Positions 21,375-33,244 of a DNA stretch of 64,000 bases are shown piece after piece. Position 1 is the stretch's first letter; each line of letters begins with the position of its first letter. The position numbers were made by a program, and so were the translations under genes. A model generated the notes under the pieces. The model was given only the letters and a program-made list of their open reading frames with translations, made no database searches and had not been told where the DNA came from. Origin of the DNA: Odobenus rosmarus divergens (Eukaryota > Chordata > Mammalia > Carnivora > Odobenidae); contig NW_004450277.1 of NCBI RefSeq assembly GCF_000321225.1, positions 722,559 through 786,558 of the forward strand. Reading direction: 5' to 3'.

Positions 21375-22285
21375 CGATTTATGGGACATACATGTAAAGT
21401 TGAATGTCTGCATCTCCTGCTGTGGATAGGATATCCAAAGTTGAGACCTGGACAACAAAATGCAGGACGTGACCCCGAACTGAAGCCCGTACTGTGGGGG
21501 GATATGCTGGAGAAGACAGGTGACAAAATCGCAGTAAGAACAATAGATTGGATAAAAGTACTGTAGCAATGTTCCATTTTCCGAATTTGCTAACAGTATG
21601 GTTATGTAAGAGGATATCCTTGTGCTTAAGAAATACACCCCGAAGTATCACTGAGGGTTAGAGGAACATGACGTAGAGACTATACTCTGGGATGGTTCAG
21701 GAAAAACGTGTGAGCAAGGGAAGGATCCTGCCAATGTGGCAAACAGCTCAAACTTGGTGAGTCCAGGTAAAGGGTATATTGGAGTTCTCCGCAGCACTTT
21801 TCACTTCCCTGGATGTTTGGAAATGATTGCAGAATGAAAAGTTAGAACAAAGTCGACACTTCGGCCCGCGAGGATATGAGGCCTGCCAGATGGTCTCCTG
21901 GCCCCCTCTGACTCGCCCTCACTTCAGCTTCTCCAGCTGAGGATAGAGAATACCCCTGGTGGACCCAGGTGTCCCTGCCCGTGAGTCCCAGGCCCCCATG
22001 CCCTTTGGGAGGCTAGGGTGGTCCCAGTGCCCGAGCCTCCTGCCACCATGATTTATGTCCCTGTGAGCCCCAGCAGCTGTAAGCACGGGTCCCGCCCGGC
22101 AGCCTGCTGGGGGACCAGGTTTGCTTCTCAGCGTATCTAATCCAGACCAGACTTGGAGAGCCCACGGGCCTGGGATCAGGCTCCCAGGGGGCCAGGGTCA
22201 GAGGGCAGGCCAACAGGGCCTGGAAACCGGGGCGGTGCTGAGGGTGAACTGGCTGGAAAGCAGGAGCCCTGGCCTGGGTTAGCCC
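21375..22285. other. Intergenic DNA without recognised feature
   Basis: AT-richer left part may be an old L1 3' end ('cacttttcacttccctgg', 'ggaaatgattgcagaatg'). The right part is unique and GC-rich. Confidence 0.35.
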
Positions 22286-22479
22286 AGCGGCTGCTCCTGT
22301 GTGACCTGGGCTCGGTATCTTCCCCTCTCTGGGCCTTGGTTTTCCTCATCACGGCAGTCTGCTCATGGTGGACCAGAAGGGCTTTCTAGATGGGGACAGA
22401 CTAGCCTTAGAGGAGGGAAGGCTGATAGAATTTAGGAGTTGTCGTTTCTTAATGCCCAGAGCCTCTAAACTTGGAAAAA

Positions 22480-22900
22480 TGCCTAATTTTTTTGAAAGCC
22501 TGCTATCTGTCAGTCCTTGGTCTGTGCGCTTTCCATTACGTTAATCCATATAGCCTACTCGACAAGTCTGTGCTATTATTGCACCATTTTTTAATAAAGA
22601 TTTTATTTATTTGTCGGAGACAGAGCACAAGCAGGGGGAGTGGCACGTAGAGTGAGAGGGAGAAGCAGACTCCCCGCGGAGCAGGGAGCCCAATGCGGGG
22701 CTCGATCCCAGGACCCTGGGGTCATGACCTGAGCCGAAGGCAGACACTTCAGCTCAGACCTGACTGAGGCACCCAGGTGTCCCTATTGCCCCATTTTGTA
22801 GATAAGAAACTGAGGTACAGGGAGGTTAAAGAATCTGCTCAAGGTCACAGGGAAGCTGGTAAGCAAATGCATTTGAACCAGGGGCCCGGACTGCCCCACA
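22480..22900 (-). repeat. MIR SINE split by a CAN-SINE
   Basis: Left: 'tgctatctgtcagtccttgg', 'ttacgttaatccatatagcc'. Right after the insert: 'ccattttgtagataagaaac', 'ctgctcaaggtcacaggg', 'gcatttgaaccaggggcc'. Reverse orientation. Confidence 0.8.
22591..22782 (-). mobile_element. CAN-SINE inside the MIR
   Basis: T-rich end at 22,588-22,612, 'cagggagcccaatgcggggc', 'ctgaggcacccaggtgtcc' head. Flanked by imperfect attgcaccatttt and attgccccatttt repeats. Confidence 0.92.
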
Positions 22901-23379
22901 CAGCCTCATCAGGTGTGCGTCTGGTCCCATAGGACCCAAGTGAACCTGGGCTTCCAGAACAAGACAGAAAAGGGCATCGCACAGCCCAGGTTGCACCCCT
23001 GCCTCAGTGTGCCCAAAGGAGCCTGGGGCCCAGCCTGCACTGAAGAAGTCAAAGTCGGCGGTGGGGGGTCCCAGAGCCTGCATCTTCCACGGGCTCCGTG
23101 GCATTGCCGATGCTCTCAGACCTGGAGAGGCTCAAACGCAGACTCCTGGAGGTTCTCAGTGGAATGGCCTCTGGAGCTGATCTCCTTGGAGCCCTTCAGG
23201 TCACCAATGGGGAAACTGAGGCCCAGAGCAGGCAAGGCACATCCCCAATGTCCTAGTGAGTCAGAGATGAGCCAGAGCCAGATTCCATGTGTCCCAGTCA
23301 CTGTTTTCATTGCCTGGTGACGCATTCCAGAGCAGAGATAAACATGAGAGGGAGTGACCTTGATGGGGCTCACCAGTCA

Positions 23380-23565
23380 GAGGCACTTCTCCGAGAGCCT
23401 TACACACACGGCCTCACTTAATCTAGGCCCCAGCCTGCCTAGCTAGGTTCTCTCATCATCCTCATTTCACAGTCTAGAAAGCCAAGTCCAAGGCCATCCA
23501 GCTAGGTGATGGCATAGCCGTGATGTGAATCCAGGGGGTCTGGCTCCAGCTCCCATGACCTGAGC
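23380..23565 (-). repeat. MIR SINE, reverse
   Basis: 'acggcctcacttaatctagg', 'tcatcctcatttcacagtc', 'aggccatccagctaggtg', 'gtctggctccagctccc'. Confidence 0.75.
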
Positions 23566-23639
23566 CACAAAGAGGAGGTAAAACTCATCAGGAGGCATAG
23601 GACAGAATTTAACATCATAGACCAGCTGCAGGTAGGTGG

Positions 23640-23830
23640 CTTGGCCAGTCAGTCAGTCAGTCAGTCAATCAACAAACATGTGTTGAACTGCTCTCTGGAC
23701 CACACAAGGCTCTAGGGATGATCAGAGAATAAGACAGATGTGGTACCCGCCCTCGTGGAGGCCACAGTCTATCAAAAAAGCAGACTCTGAGCAAATAAAA
23801 ATGTGACAGGTGCTTCCAAGGCATGGGGGG
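23640..23830 (+). repeat. (CAGT)n run and mammalian-wide repeat
   Basis: Five cagt units at 23,645-23,664, then 'aacatgtgttgaactgctct', 'gtacccgccctcgtggagg' and 'gcaaataaaaatgtgacagg', the same old family as at 40.65 and 51.55 kb. Confidence 0.55.
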
Positions 23831-24404
23831 GTTGTCTGGGAAAGAGTACAGGAAACAGGGGTGATGCTCTGAGACCAGAGAAGGCTTTGTCGGGTGTGAA
23901 AGGCTCTGCAAGGTTGTCTAGCCCACCCTGCACCAGATGAGTGATGGGGCACCTGTGGGTCCCAGGGCCCCCCCTGAAGTAACCCGATAATCCCTGACAC
24001 ATCTCGCTGAGCACCCAGAGCAGCTCTGTGAAGTAGCCAAACACAGTGGTGAGCTCTGGTGGGCAGAGGAGAACGATGACAGGTAAGCGCCGGGTGGTCC
24101 GAGCGCTGTAACCCATTTACTGCTCCCCGCCCCAGCCAGGCAGGGACTGTTAGCATCCTCACGGCTCCCCCAGGTCACACAGCGTCCAGAGCCCGCCCTC
24201 TTCGCCTTCTTCCTTTCCTGCCCAGGCGCTAACTAACAGCTGAGGTTTTGAGGCAGAAAGCAGCTCCCCCTAGGCCACAGAGCCGGCCGGAGCCTCTGCC
24301 CGCACCCCCTCGGGCGGCCACCTGCCACCGTCGTGCAGCATCCCCAGTGCGGGACAGGACGCAGTGCCAGCACAAAGGGGGTGCCCAGCAGATACCTGCC
24401 GAAG

Positions 24405-24565
24405 GACCCGGAGGCATTGCACTGTCTCACTCAGTCTGCACACCACACTGCAAGGTCCATTTTACCATGTCACAGATGGTGCTCATAGAGAAGCAGTGGC
24501 TGGCCTGAGGTCCCCCAGCTAGGAGTGCAGTTATGCCTCGAACCCAGATCTGTGGTTCCTCCCGT
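24405..24565 (-). repeat. MIR fragment, reverse
   Basis: 'ccattttaccatgtcacag', 'ggcctgaggtcccccagc', 'gcctcgaacccagatctg'. Confidence 0.6.
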
Positions 24566-24569
24566 CTGC

Positions 24570-25440
24570 AGAAAACCCACGTGGCCTGGAAGCTCAGAAG
24601 ATACTGGCGACAAGCCTTGAACCGAAGAGGAGAGCGGGATGGGCCCAGGGCTTAGGGAGGAGGAAAGGCGCCGACCAGCTGGGAACTCCGTGGGAACGTG
24701 TCTTGCCCCCCAACCCCACCCCACCCCAGTTGGTCCCCCAGGCAGCAGCCAGGGCAGGGGGAGGATGGGGTCAGGGAGGCGGGCCTTGGATTCCCAAGGA
24801 ACACACCCCCTCCCGCCCCCTGTGTGATGGGTAAGGAGCCACTGAGCTGGGCCTGCCTTTTGCTCTCACTACTCACTTGGCTCCTGGAGGCAGCTTCCCC
24901 CCACCCTATCCCCCCCTCCCTCTGCCCCTCCATCCCCTTCAGCCCAGACCCACCGCTCCCCCACCACCACCCCCAGCCCTGACTCTCAGAAAGCCCTGGA
25001 AAGGCTGCTTTCTTTGAGACAGGAAGGTGTCCTCAAGTCTCAGGAAGGAAAAACAGTCAAGCTGAACCCACCAAGACCGTCTCCAAGGGGCCAGGGCTGG
25101 CGCCTGGCCAGGGCTGACATCACCTGGGAACTGCCGAGGCCCAGGCCCGCAGCTGCAGCACGCCTCCTGGGGGGACGTGCTTTGGCTATTTAAAAAATAA
25201 TAATAATAATAAAAAAAAAAACGTTTCCAGTCTGGTGTTTTTAAATGTGCTTTTTATAGTGGGCCCTGGGGCGTGGGTGTTTTGGTGTCCCCCCTCCCCT
25301 TTTTCCTCCCGTCCTGATTTTCACACCACAAAATGTAGCCTTTGACCAATTCCAGCTAATTCCCGGGGATTCTGGGCGGGACCTCCTTCCAGTCTCCTAC
25401 CCCCTCAGATTATCTTTTATCTATCCAGATATATTTAATT
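24570..25440. promoter_or_regulatory. Repeat-poor block, candidate regulatory element
   Basis: Apart from an AAT run at 25,196-25,212 no repeat is seen. The part 25,200-25,440 holds clustered motifs: 'ctatttaaaa', 'gtagcctttgaccaat' (TCF/LEF-like and CCAAT) and two tatct GATA-like sites around 25,410-25,425. Function is inference only. Confidence 0.25.
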
Positions 25441-25444
25441 TTAA

Positions 25445-26045
25445 CTAAAAAATATATATATATTGCAATGTTTGCCTGTGGTACCAAATTCAAAAGATGC
25501 CTAAGAGCACTGGGTGAAAAGTAAGTGCCTTCCCAATCCCGAGCCGCTTCTTCTGTCCCCTGAAGCAGCCCCTCTCTTATTTTATCCAACAAAATCTCCT
25601 CTAGTGCGTATTATGTACCAGGCACTCTTTGGAGCAATTATATAATATTAACTCATTTCATCTTCATAAAACCCATATGAGGTAAGGTTTCCATTGGCTA
25701 TTTTCTTGTGAATGTTGCCAAAGATTCTGTGCATGTAGAAGCAAACCTAGATCTATAATCTTGCCCCCTCCCTTTAAAAAAAACACAAATAGAAGTTTAT
25801 TATGCAGCCTGGTCTGCACTTGCTTCATTTACTTAAAAATATATCTTGGACTCATTCCATATTGGTGCATAAAGAGATCCCTCTTTCATCTTTATGGCTG
25901 CATCATATTCCCTTCTATGGACGGATGTGCGGCAATATAATTAATGGGGCCACTCATGGTGAACATTAAGGATGCTTCCAATATTTTCTCGTATGAATAA
26001 TGTTGCAATGAATAGCCAAAGTAATTTTTCTAAAAGCATAGCTTG
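25445..26045 (+). mobile_element. Old LINE-1 fragment with a MIR piece
   Basis: 'attccatattggtgcataaa', 'ttatggctgcatcatattcc', 'ggatgtgcggcaatataa' and 'gttgcaatgaatagcc' match an old L1 segment. A reverse MIR fragment ('gcgtattatgtaccaggcac', 'aactcatttcatcttc') sits at 25,600-25,690. Confidence 0.65.
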
Positions 26046-26689
26046 GACCTCATCAGTCCAATATTCAAAAATTCTCCATCTTTCTCCTTTGTACGCACAA
26101 AGGCACCTTCAATATAGGGATGATTAAGAACCCCTCTGGGACTATGATGAAAGCAATGAACCCGCTCACCCCCCAAAAACACTCATGGACAACCGAGCTT
26201 CGTGTGGGGTTCAGGGACTCCCCAAACCGCCCCCCCATGGATGCAATAATGCCAAGACACCTCTTCCGGCTGTGGTGTGCCCAGGGCTTGGGACTGGACC
26301 TTGTGGACGGCCGGCTCTGCTGCTTCTGATTTGCAGGGCCGGGAAAAATCTCATCCCTCCCCTGCCCAACCTTGCACCAGTTTCCCACCGCCCTTACAAC
26401 CCAACCCAAAGTTCTCTCTGGTGTGCAGGCTTCCGCCACCCACCCCTGCAGCTCAGCTCCCTCCCTCTCCCAGCTTGCTCTCTCCAGGCACACCAGGCTC
26501 CTTTCAGCCCTTGGAACACGCTCCAGCCTCATGGCCTTTGCTTGTGCTTCCTTCCACCTGGAATGCTTTTCCCACCATATCCTCAAGGCTTGCTAATTCC
26601 CTCCATTTGGATCTCTTCTCAAATGCCTCCTCCTCCAGGAGGCCTGCCTTGACCACGCTAGCTACAGTAGCACGCCTCCATCACTCTTT

Positions 26690-26830
26690 TTCATTTTTAT
26701 TGTGGTAAAATATACATAACATAAAAATTTACCATTTTCATCATGTTTACATGTACAATTCAGTAGTATTAAGTCCATTCACAACGTTGTGCATCACCAC
26801 CAGAAACATTCTGAACTTTTTCATCACCCC
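26690..26830 (+). mobile_element. LINE-1 fragment inserted in L2
   Basis: 'ttattgtggtaaaatataca', 'acatgtacaattcagtag' and 'gttgtgcatcaccaccag' are typical of an old L1 segment. Confidence 0.7.
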
Positions 26831-27037
26831 AAACAACTCTTTACCAATCTTTACCCCCTTTACTTCTCTTAGTTTTTCTTCACAAGTTATTGCTACCCGA
26901 CACTATGATATTTATTTATGTATGCATCATGTTTACTGCCCACCTCCTTCGACTAGAATGGAAGCTACCAAGAGGGCAGGGACTTGGCCCGTGTTGTCCC
27001 CTGCTATCTCACCAGCCCTTCAAGAGTGATAGGGACA

Positions 27038-27251
27038 GGGACGCCTGGGTGGCTCAGTCGGTTGAGCGTCTGCCTTTGGCTCAGATCATAGGTCTGGGAT
27101 CGGCTCACATCATCCCAGGGTCCTGGGATCGAGTCCCGCATCAGGCTCCCTGCTCCACAGGAGCCTGCTTCTCCCTCTGCCACTCCCCCTGCTTATGCTC
27201 TCTCTCTCTCTCTCTTTCTCTGACAAATAAATAAAATCTTTTTTTTTTTTA
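27038..27251 (+). mobile_element. CAN-SINE inserted in L2
   Basis: Full copy with an unusual internal repeat of the 'ctgggatcg' region (27,096-27,132). Flanked by aagagtgatagggaca and aagagtggtagggaca (15 of 16 identical). Confidence 0.94.
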
Positions 27252-27299
27252 AAGAGTGGTAGGGACATAGTAGGTACTCAGGAAATGGTTATGGATAAA

Positions 27300-27940
27300 T
27301 GAACTGATGAAGGGCGCTCCTGTAGAAAAAGAGAATGCAGGAAAAGACTGACTCTGCACAATTCGGGCCACCCTCTCTTCCCCCCCCCTTGTCTACCCCT
27401 CCTTCTTCCTCCAGCCACACTGATTGTGCTGTTCCCTGCGGTGTTCCCCCGCCAAGCCTCTGCCCAAGCTGCTTCCCTCACTGGAAATAATGTTTTTTCT
27501 TCATGCATCAAAAGCCTCTTCATTGTTCAAAGCCCTGCTCCAATCTCAACTCCACAGGAAAGGATTCCCCAACAGAGCATCACCCCAACGGCTCTCCCTT
27601 TCCAGTTTGCCCAGGACGCTGTTTTTGCCTGGAATTGGCCAGGTCTTTTGTGGTTGTAGGTAACAGAACTCAGCCAGCTCAAAGTGGCTAATGGGGAAGG
27701 AAGAAAGAAAGAAAGAAAAAAAAAAAAGCCTTCCAGAACTGAGTTCAGGGCACTGATCTCACGGCTGAATGCAGGTTACCCTAAGATATCATTAGAACGC
27801 TCTCTCTCCATCCCTCATCCCTGCTTTCCTCAATGTCAGCTTTATTCCTGGGGAGCCTCTCCTCTTGTGATGGCAAAGATGATTCTGGATCAGGACTTGC
27901 CCTTTAAGAAACCCCTTTGGAGTGGGCCCTTTCTCTAGCA
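27300..27940. other. Intergenic DNA, partly L2-like and ancient repeat
   Basis: 27,420-27,620 has L2-like wording ('caaagccctgctccaatctc'). 27,645-27,940 resembles the unassigned repeat at 1.2 kb ('ggtaacagaactcagccagc') with an A/GAAA run at 27,703-27,727. Confidence 0.35.
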
Positions 27941-27944
27941 GTTC

Positions 27945-28685
27945 CAGCCAAAGGTCCTGGGGAAGGCCCCCATTGACTTGTCTTGGGTCACTCGGCCCAG
28001 CTGGTGCCAGTCCCTGTGGCCAGAGGGATGAAGCATTCTGACTGGCCAGGCCTGGCCATGTGTTCCCCTCTGAAGTGGGTGTGGCTTTGCCTGGCCTGAG
28101 CTACAAGAACCAAGAGTGGAGGAGGGGTGGTTCCCCAAAAGAAAATGGGGAAATGGCCGTTCGGCAGGCAAGAGCCTCAGAGGTCGCGAGCAATGCCTCG
28201 GTTGGAGCATTTGCCCCACTGCCACCAGGAACTTGAGTTATTTTTTAGGATGTGTCTTCCCTCAGAATCTGTGAGTTCCCTTGAGGCAAAGTCCAGCCAC
28301 CAGTGCGTAGTCTAGCGCATGGACGGCACCTGATGAACACGTCCATGCTTCCCTCCTCTCCTTCAGGATGCAGAGTCCTTTGTGCGCTCAGTCTGAGACA
28401 TGGCCAGCTTGGGAGGACCCTGACTCTGGCCAGTCTAACCCCTGCCCTACCACTCTGGCACATCCTGTCCCCACCACCAGGGGATCAGGAGATCTAGTTC
28501 CCGGTCCGTGTCATTGGTGTGACCTTGAGAAAGTCTGGATGGTTCCCCGCTCCCCAATCCCGCTAAGCCTCAGTGGTCCCTTCCATTAAATAGGGGCTGG
28601 GAGAGGCATCTGACCTGAGAGGCATATTCTCCTTTTCAGCCCATCATGTCCCTCTTTATAATTTTTTCCATGTCTGGGTACCACC
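27945..28685. other. Repeat-poor intergenic DNA
   Basis: No recognised repeat. Short frames of 60-96 codons overlap on both strands without any coding signature. Confidence 0.35.
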
Positions 28686-28689
28686 TGTG

Positions 28690-29230
28690 CTGCCAGTTAC
28701 ATAATATTTTTTTTTTCTTTAAATGGATCCTCTTTTAAATACATAAATATATTCATTTCAAAAGGGAACTTTAGATCCCTCCATAAATGGAAAACCAGTA
28801 TCTTGTGCCATAAATAGAAGGTAACCATAAAAATAAGTACAATGAAAACAAAACAATGTCATTAAATTCTTGCCAGATCCGGCTGCCTGCCGAAGGCTTG
28901 GAGGTGGAGGCTTGCTCTCTGTTAAAAAGGGAAGTAAGTGTTAAGAGAGGTGTTAAAAACACACCAGCATTCAACAGAGACTTTCTCCTTAATAACAAGT
29001 TGAAGGAAAACTGGAAAGGGAGGAAGCTTCTTGCTCTGGGCTTTGGTGGCTCTTTAGTGAGTTGTGACTCCAGTGAGCAGCAGCTCAGGTGGGACCTGTC
29101 GCACGGGACCCACTCTCAGGAGCAGTGGACCTAGCTGTCCCATCCCACGGAGGGGGATACAGTATGTGTTTTCATTTGCATACATTTGCATGAAGAGCCT
29201 CTGAAAAAATCAGAAATGAATAAACACGGT
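28690..29230. promoter_or_regulatory. Repeat-poor block with CArG box and tandem octamers, candidate enhancer
   Basis: Exact CArG box CCATAAATGG at 28,781-28,790 (SRF consensus). Two exact octamers ATTTGCAT at 29,174-29,181 and 29,184-29,191, same orientation, start to start 10 bp. No repeat family recognised in the block. Motifs are seen; activity is inference. Confidence 0.35.
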
Positions 29231-29419
29231 GGGAACCAAACAGAGAGGCAATACAGTGGAATACAGTGGGAATGAGGCTCTTCACCCTTTTCATATTTTT
29301 GGAAACTTATTAATATTACTTACTCAAATTTGAAACAATGAAAGCAAATATTTATTAGCACCTGTTTTGTAAGCAGACTTGATGCTAGGCATCGTGAGTT
29401 CATGCATTCCTTCACTCTC

Positions 29420-29629
29420 TTATTTATTTATTTATTTATTATTTTTTGAGAGAGTGAGCAAGAGCGCAAGCAGGGGGAGGGGCAGAAGGAGAGGGAGAGA
29501 GAGAATCTCAAGCCGACTCCGTGCTGAGCGCAGAGCCTGATGTGGGGCTCCATCCCACGACCCTGAGATCACGACCTGAGCCAAAATCAAGAGTCGGATG
29601 CTTAACCGACGGAGCCACCCAGGCGCCCC
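29420..29629 (-). mobile_element. CAN-SINE, older subfamily
   Basis: (TTTA)n at left, GA-rich body, 'tgagatcacgacctgagcc', 'aaaatcaagagtcggatg' and head 'gagccacccaggcgcccc' at right. Confidence 0.93.
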
Positions 29630-30184
29630 ATTTACGCTTTTATAAATCAATCAGTCCAGTGAGCATCAGCGCAAACCATGGCTCTAGAGCCCTATGCTAG
29701 GCACCGTGGGTTTATTTGTTCATTCAGTCAGCTGCTGTTCAACAGGACTCTGTGACTTTGTTCGCTCACGTGACCATGGATCAGTGGTAAGTCCCGCCCT
29801 CAAAGAGATCACGGTTTAGAGGGGGAAGCAGGTGTCCTGACAGACAAGCAGACTGCCAAGAGACCAGACGGTAAGCACAACTTGTGCAAGGGTGGGAGAC
29901 AACAGATTGTCGGGGCTCCACTGCAGAACCTTGCATGTTCCCCTGGGCGGGGTGGGGGGAAGGGAGCCTAAGGCAGGAGCAGGGAGAATGAGGCCAGAGG
30001 GGTTATGGGGGCCCCCTCGTTAAGGTCCAGCCACCAGGAGAGGAGCTCGGGCATTAGGCAGCAGGAAATGGGAGGAGAGGTTGTCTTTGATGCTGAGATG
30101 AATCCCTGCCACCCTAAAAAAATACCGGAATCCATTCTCTCCATTTCCAGTACCATCTTTGCCTTCTACTTTCTTCTCTTGCCC

Positions 30185-30790
30185 GAATGGCTACTCTAGC
30201 CTCCTTGCTTGTCTCACCCCTCCGTCTTGTCCCAGCCTCTGCCAACATCACTGACCTCATCTTCTACCACGCTCTCCCTCTGTCACTGCACTCCGGCCAC
30301 TGGCCCCTTCACTGTTCCTCAGATACACCAGTCTTTTCTACCTCAGGACCTTTGTGCCTCCTGTCCTCTCTGCTTAGAATGCCAGCTTCTTATACTTCAG
30401 GTTTCATCTTAAATATCATCTTCCCAGGAAAGCCTTACATGACCTCATTATTTAAAGCAGGGATCAGCAAACAATGGCCCACATTCCAAATCTGGTCCAC
30501 CACCTATTGTTTGGAATAAAGTTTTATTGGAACACAACCATGTGCATTCACATACACATGGTCTGTGGTTGCTTTCCCAGTACAATGGCAGAGCAGAGAG
30601 CTCTGACAGAGACCGGATGCCCCTCAAAGCCTAAAATATTTACTATTTGCGTCTTTACAGAAAAAGTTTGCTGACCCCTGATCCAAAGCAATCCTTCCCT
30701 CTTCCCAAGGGCATCCCTGTTGTATCGCTCCACTTACTTACTTCACATTGCTTACAACAATCTATAATTACCTTAGTTGTTGTGTGTGTG
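30185..30790 (+). mobile_element. L2 LINE 3' portion split by a hAT MITE
   Basis: 'cactggccccttcactgttc', 'tcaggacctttgtgcctcc', 'aggaaagccttacatgacc' precede the MITE; 'ccctgttgtatcgctccac' and 'cttcacattgcttac' follow. Confidence 0.65.
30458..30680 (+). mobile_element. hAT-type MITE with terminal inverted repeats
   Basis: The left end CAGGGATCAGCAAAC is the inverted complement of the right end GTTTGCTGACCCCTG except at one base. 8-bp flanks atttaaag and atccaaag fit a decayed target-site duplication. Internal wording ('ataaagttttattggaac', 'aaaatatttactatttgc') matches a well-known mammalian MITE whose exact name I do not assign. Confidence 0.85.
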
Positions 30791-30794
30791 TGTG

Positions 30795-31920
30795 CTCAAT
30801 TGTTGTTATCCCGAGAAAAGTCAGAGATAACAGCATGTAGAACTCAAAGAAAAATTTCCCTGAAAAGAAGTTTTACAAGAAGTTCCAGCTTTTAGAACCA
30901 TAAATCACCAAATAACAAATACAACAGATTTTTTGAGGGAAAACAAATTGCCAAGGGTCAGTCTGTCCAAAGCAGACAAAAGAGCAATTTTCTCCTCTGA
31001 TTATTATATCTGCAAAGGTAATCACATATTTTCAGACATAGTTTTGCAGAAGTCAGAAATAAAGTTGTTTTGTTAAGGAGGCCGCAACTTACAGGAAAGG
31101 CTCAGGCTTCGGTTATTTGGGGATTTAGAACTAGACAGAGGGGCCCTGGTTGTTCTCAGCCTACAAAGTGCTTGTATAATCTGACTGTTAGACAAAAATG
31201 GGAAAGACCCAGTTTGGCTTCCGGCTGCTGTCTGTTCCACAGCCCTCCAGCCCCGCTATTAGAACAGAAGGGAATAGTATAACCCCTGAGGGAGATTCTG
31301 GGTGTGTATGGCTTACCTCTGTATTACCAGTACCCAGCACAGGTCTGACTCACATCAGGGAAAATTATAAAAGAGTCTGAAATGGGGGAAAAAAAAAAAA
31401 AGATTACTGGGTGTCCCATGGAATGCTATGCATTGTCTTCACCTCATTTCGGGTTAACTGATTCTATGGTGCTCCCTGCCTGTCACTGTCTTGGAGCTAT
31501 GGTGTGACAGGACTGACAGTAATACAGAGAATTCTTGTCCAAATGTCCAAAGAGGGGTAAATAGATTTTATCTGCTCGAGGTACAATTGACCTGCGTCCC
31601 TCCCAGCCCTCTTGGAAGAAAATAGTTTTACATCTTTAGCAAATTAATTTCAACCTCCTTCATTTACGTGTGTGTGTGTGTTCTCTTTGGATTCTCCTTT
31701 GAACTAGTTCTTAACACTGGTTCCCTCATAAATTAACGATTTAAATCAAAACTTTGAAACATGTTCATATTATATCTGAATAAGAGGCATAATTTTATTC
31801 TTTTGTAAAAATGATCTTTAACACATATCATCTCTTTTGTTAAATATTTGTATAATGAACGCTGGGATTATAACTGAGTGTGCTTTCATAGCATTCTGAA
31901 CTTCCTATAGCACTAATTTA
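30795..31920. other. AT-rich intergenic DNA
   Basis: TG microsatellites at 30,779-30,793 and 31,667-31,680 and an A-run at 31,388-31,400. No gene or repeat family recognised. Confidence 0.4.
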
Positions 31921-31924
31921 ATAA

Positions 31925-32045
31925 CTATTTGTGTATTATTTGTCTCACCGTAAGCTCCATGAGGGCAAGGACCTTGTCTGAATTGCTCGCCACTGTGTTC
32001 CCCAGAGACCAGCATGGTACCTCCCAGCACAGAGCGGGTGGTTAT
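31925..32045 (+). repeat. L2 3' end fragment
   Basis: 'gtaagctccatgagggcaag', 'gaccttgtctgaattgctcg' and 'tggtacctcccagcacagag' are L2 terminal sequence. Confidence 0.65.
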
Positions 32046-32090
32046 ACATACATGTATGCATGTATGTTTATGTGTACACACACACACACA
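32046..32090. repeat. TACA/CA microsatellite
   Basis: Alternating 'acatgtatgcatgtatg' followed by (CA)7. Confidence 0.8.
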
Positions 32091-32204
32091 GAATGGGTTG
32101 TGTTCTGCCTAGGTTAGAAAAGACCTGGACACCTCTTTGAAGCTCCCGGTATACAATGGAATCCTTTCTGGAAGAAGGATTCAAATTTCTGGGGCGACTT
32201 TAAT

Positions 32205-32280
32205 AAACAAAGGAGGAGAGAAAGAAAGGGAGAGAGAGGGAGGGAGAAAGGAATGAAGGAAAGGAAGAAGGAAACTGGCA
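32205..32280. repeat. GA-rich low-complexity run
   Basis: gagaaagaaaggg/gaaggaaagg purine run on the + strand. Confidence 0.8.
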
Positions 32281-32824
32281 TTGAAGCTGCACCCCATCCC
32301 CCCCACCCCCAGCTTCAGGCACCACCTGTCCTCACCAATGAGGCCGGGCAGACTGCTGAGCATTCCACTGGGGAAGAGTTGTGATGACTGAGCCATCCCT
32401 TCCTCTGGCCACACTGCCTCCTCCTTTCCAGACTCCTCTCTGCCCCTTCGCCCAATCCAGCCTTCTTGCAAGTCACCTTCCTGTGCTGTTCCCCGGTTGC
32501 TGGCTGCCTCTCAGACGCCCAGCCTGACCTTTAGTCCTCTCCACCTTGATCATCACCGGGCAAAAACCCTCTAACCGACTTGTTCTGATGCCATCAGATC
32601 ATCAAATCTCCATCCAGGATCTGAGAGGTCATCTTCCTTAAGTGTGTGCTAGAAGCTGCCAGAAACATCAGGGTGATTAAAATAGCCCCCTAAGGGCCTA
32701 GTGGGAGAGATGATGTCTGTCCCTGTGGAGTCTTCACACAATGGAGGATACTGGTGCCCACACATCTTCTCCTCATCTGTGGCAGAGACCACCAGTTGCC
32801 CCTCATGTCCATTCTCCCCTTCTC

Positions 32825-33210
32825 CTATAGAAATAAGACGTCTGACTTTTGGCTGGGCTTTTAGCCCCACAGAATAAAGACTACATTTCCCAGCTTTCCC
32901 CTTGCAACTGTTATAGACATGTGACCAAACTCTAACCAATGGTATGCAAACAGAAGTGCGCATCTTCTAAGTCATGGCTGCTCCTTGCCTTTCCCTGTGC
33001 CCACTGGCTGTGTGTAGATATGGGGGAGCCATCTGAGACCATGAGATCAGGGCAATACCCTAGGGATGGCAGAGCTACAAGATAGAAGAAGACTGGGACC
33101 CCATCTCCATTGAGCTAGTCCTGGATTATTTATACCCAGGCCTGAGAGAAATAAAATTCTATTTTCTTTATGCTAGTACGCCTTTGGATTTGTGTTAGAA
33201 CAGATGAACC
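32825..33210 (+). repeat. Ancient LTR-like repeat, family not assigned
   Basis: 'actacatttcccagctttcc', 'gtgaccaaactctaaccaat', 'agctacaagatagaagaaga' and 'gagagaaataaaattctatt' follow a familiar mammalian element. A reverse copy lies at 37.4-37.9 kb. Confidence 0.55.
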
Positions 33211-33244
33211 TATATACTCTGTATTCTCATTGTTCATCCATTTT

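Larger units (their letters stand above)
26300..27300 (+). mobile_element. L2 LINE 3' portion, interrupted
   Basis: L2 3' blocks in order: 'catggcctttgcttgtgctt', 'ctggaatgcttttcccacc', 'tctcaaatgcctcctcctcc', then after an insert 'gactagaatggaagctacc', 'gggcagggacttggcccg' and 'tagtaggtactcaggaaatg'. Interrupted by an L1 piece (26,690-26,830) and a CAN-SINE. Confidence 0.75.
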
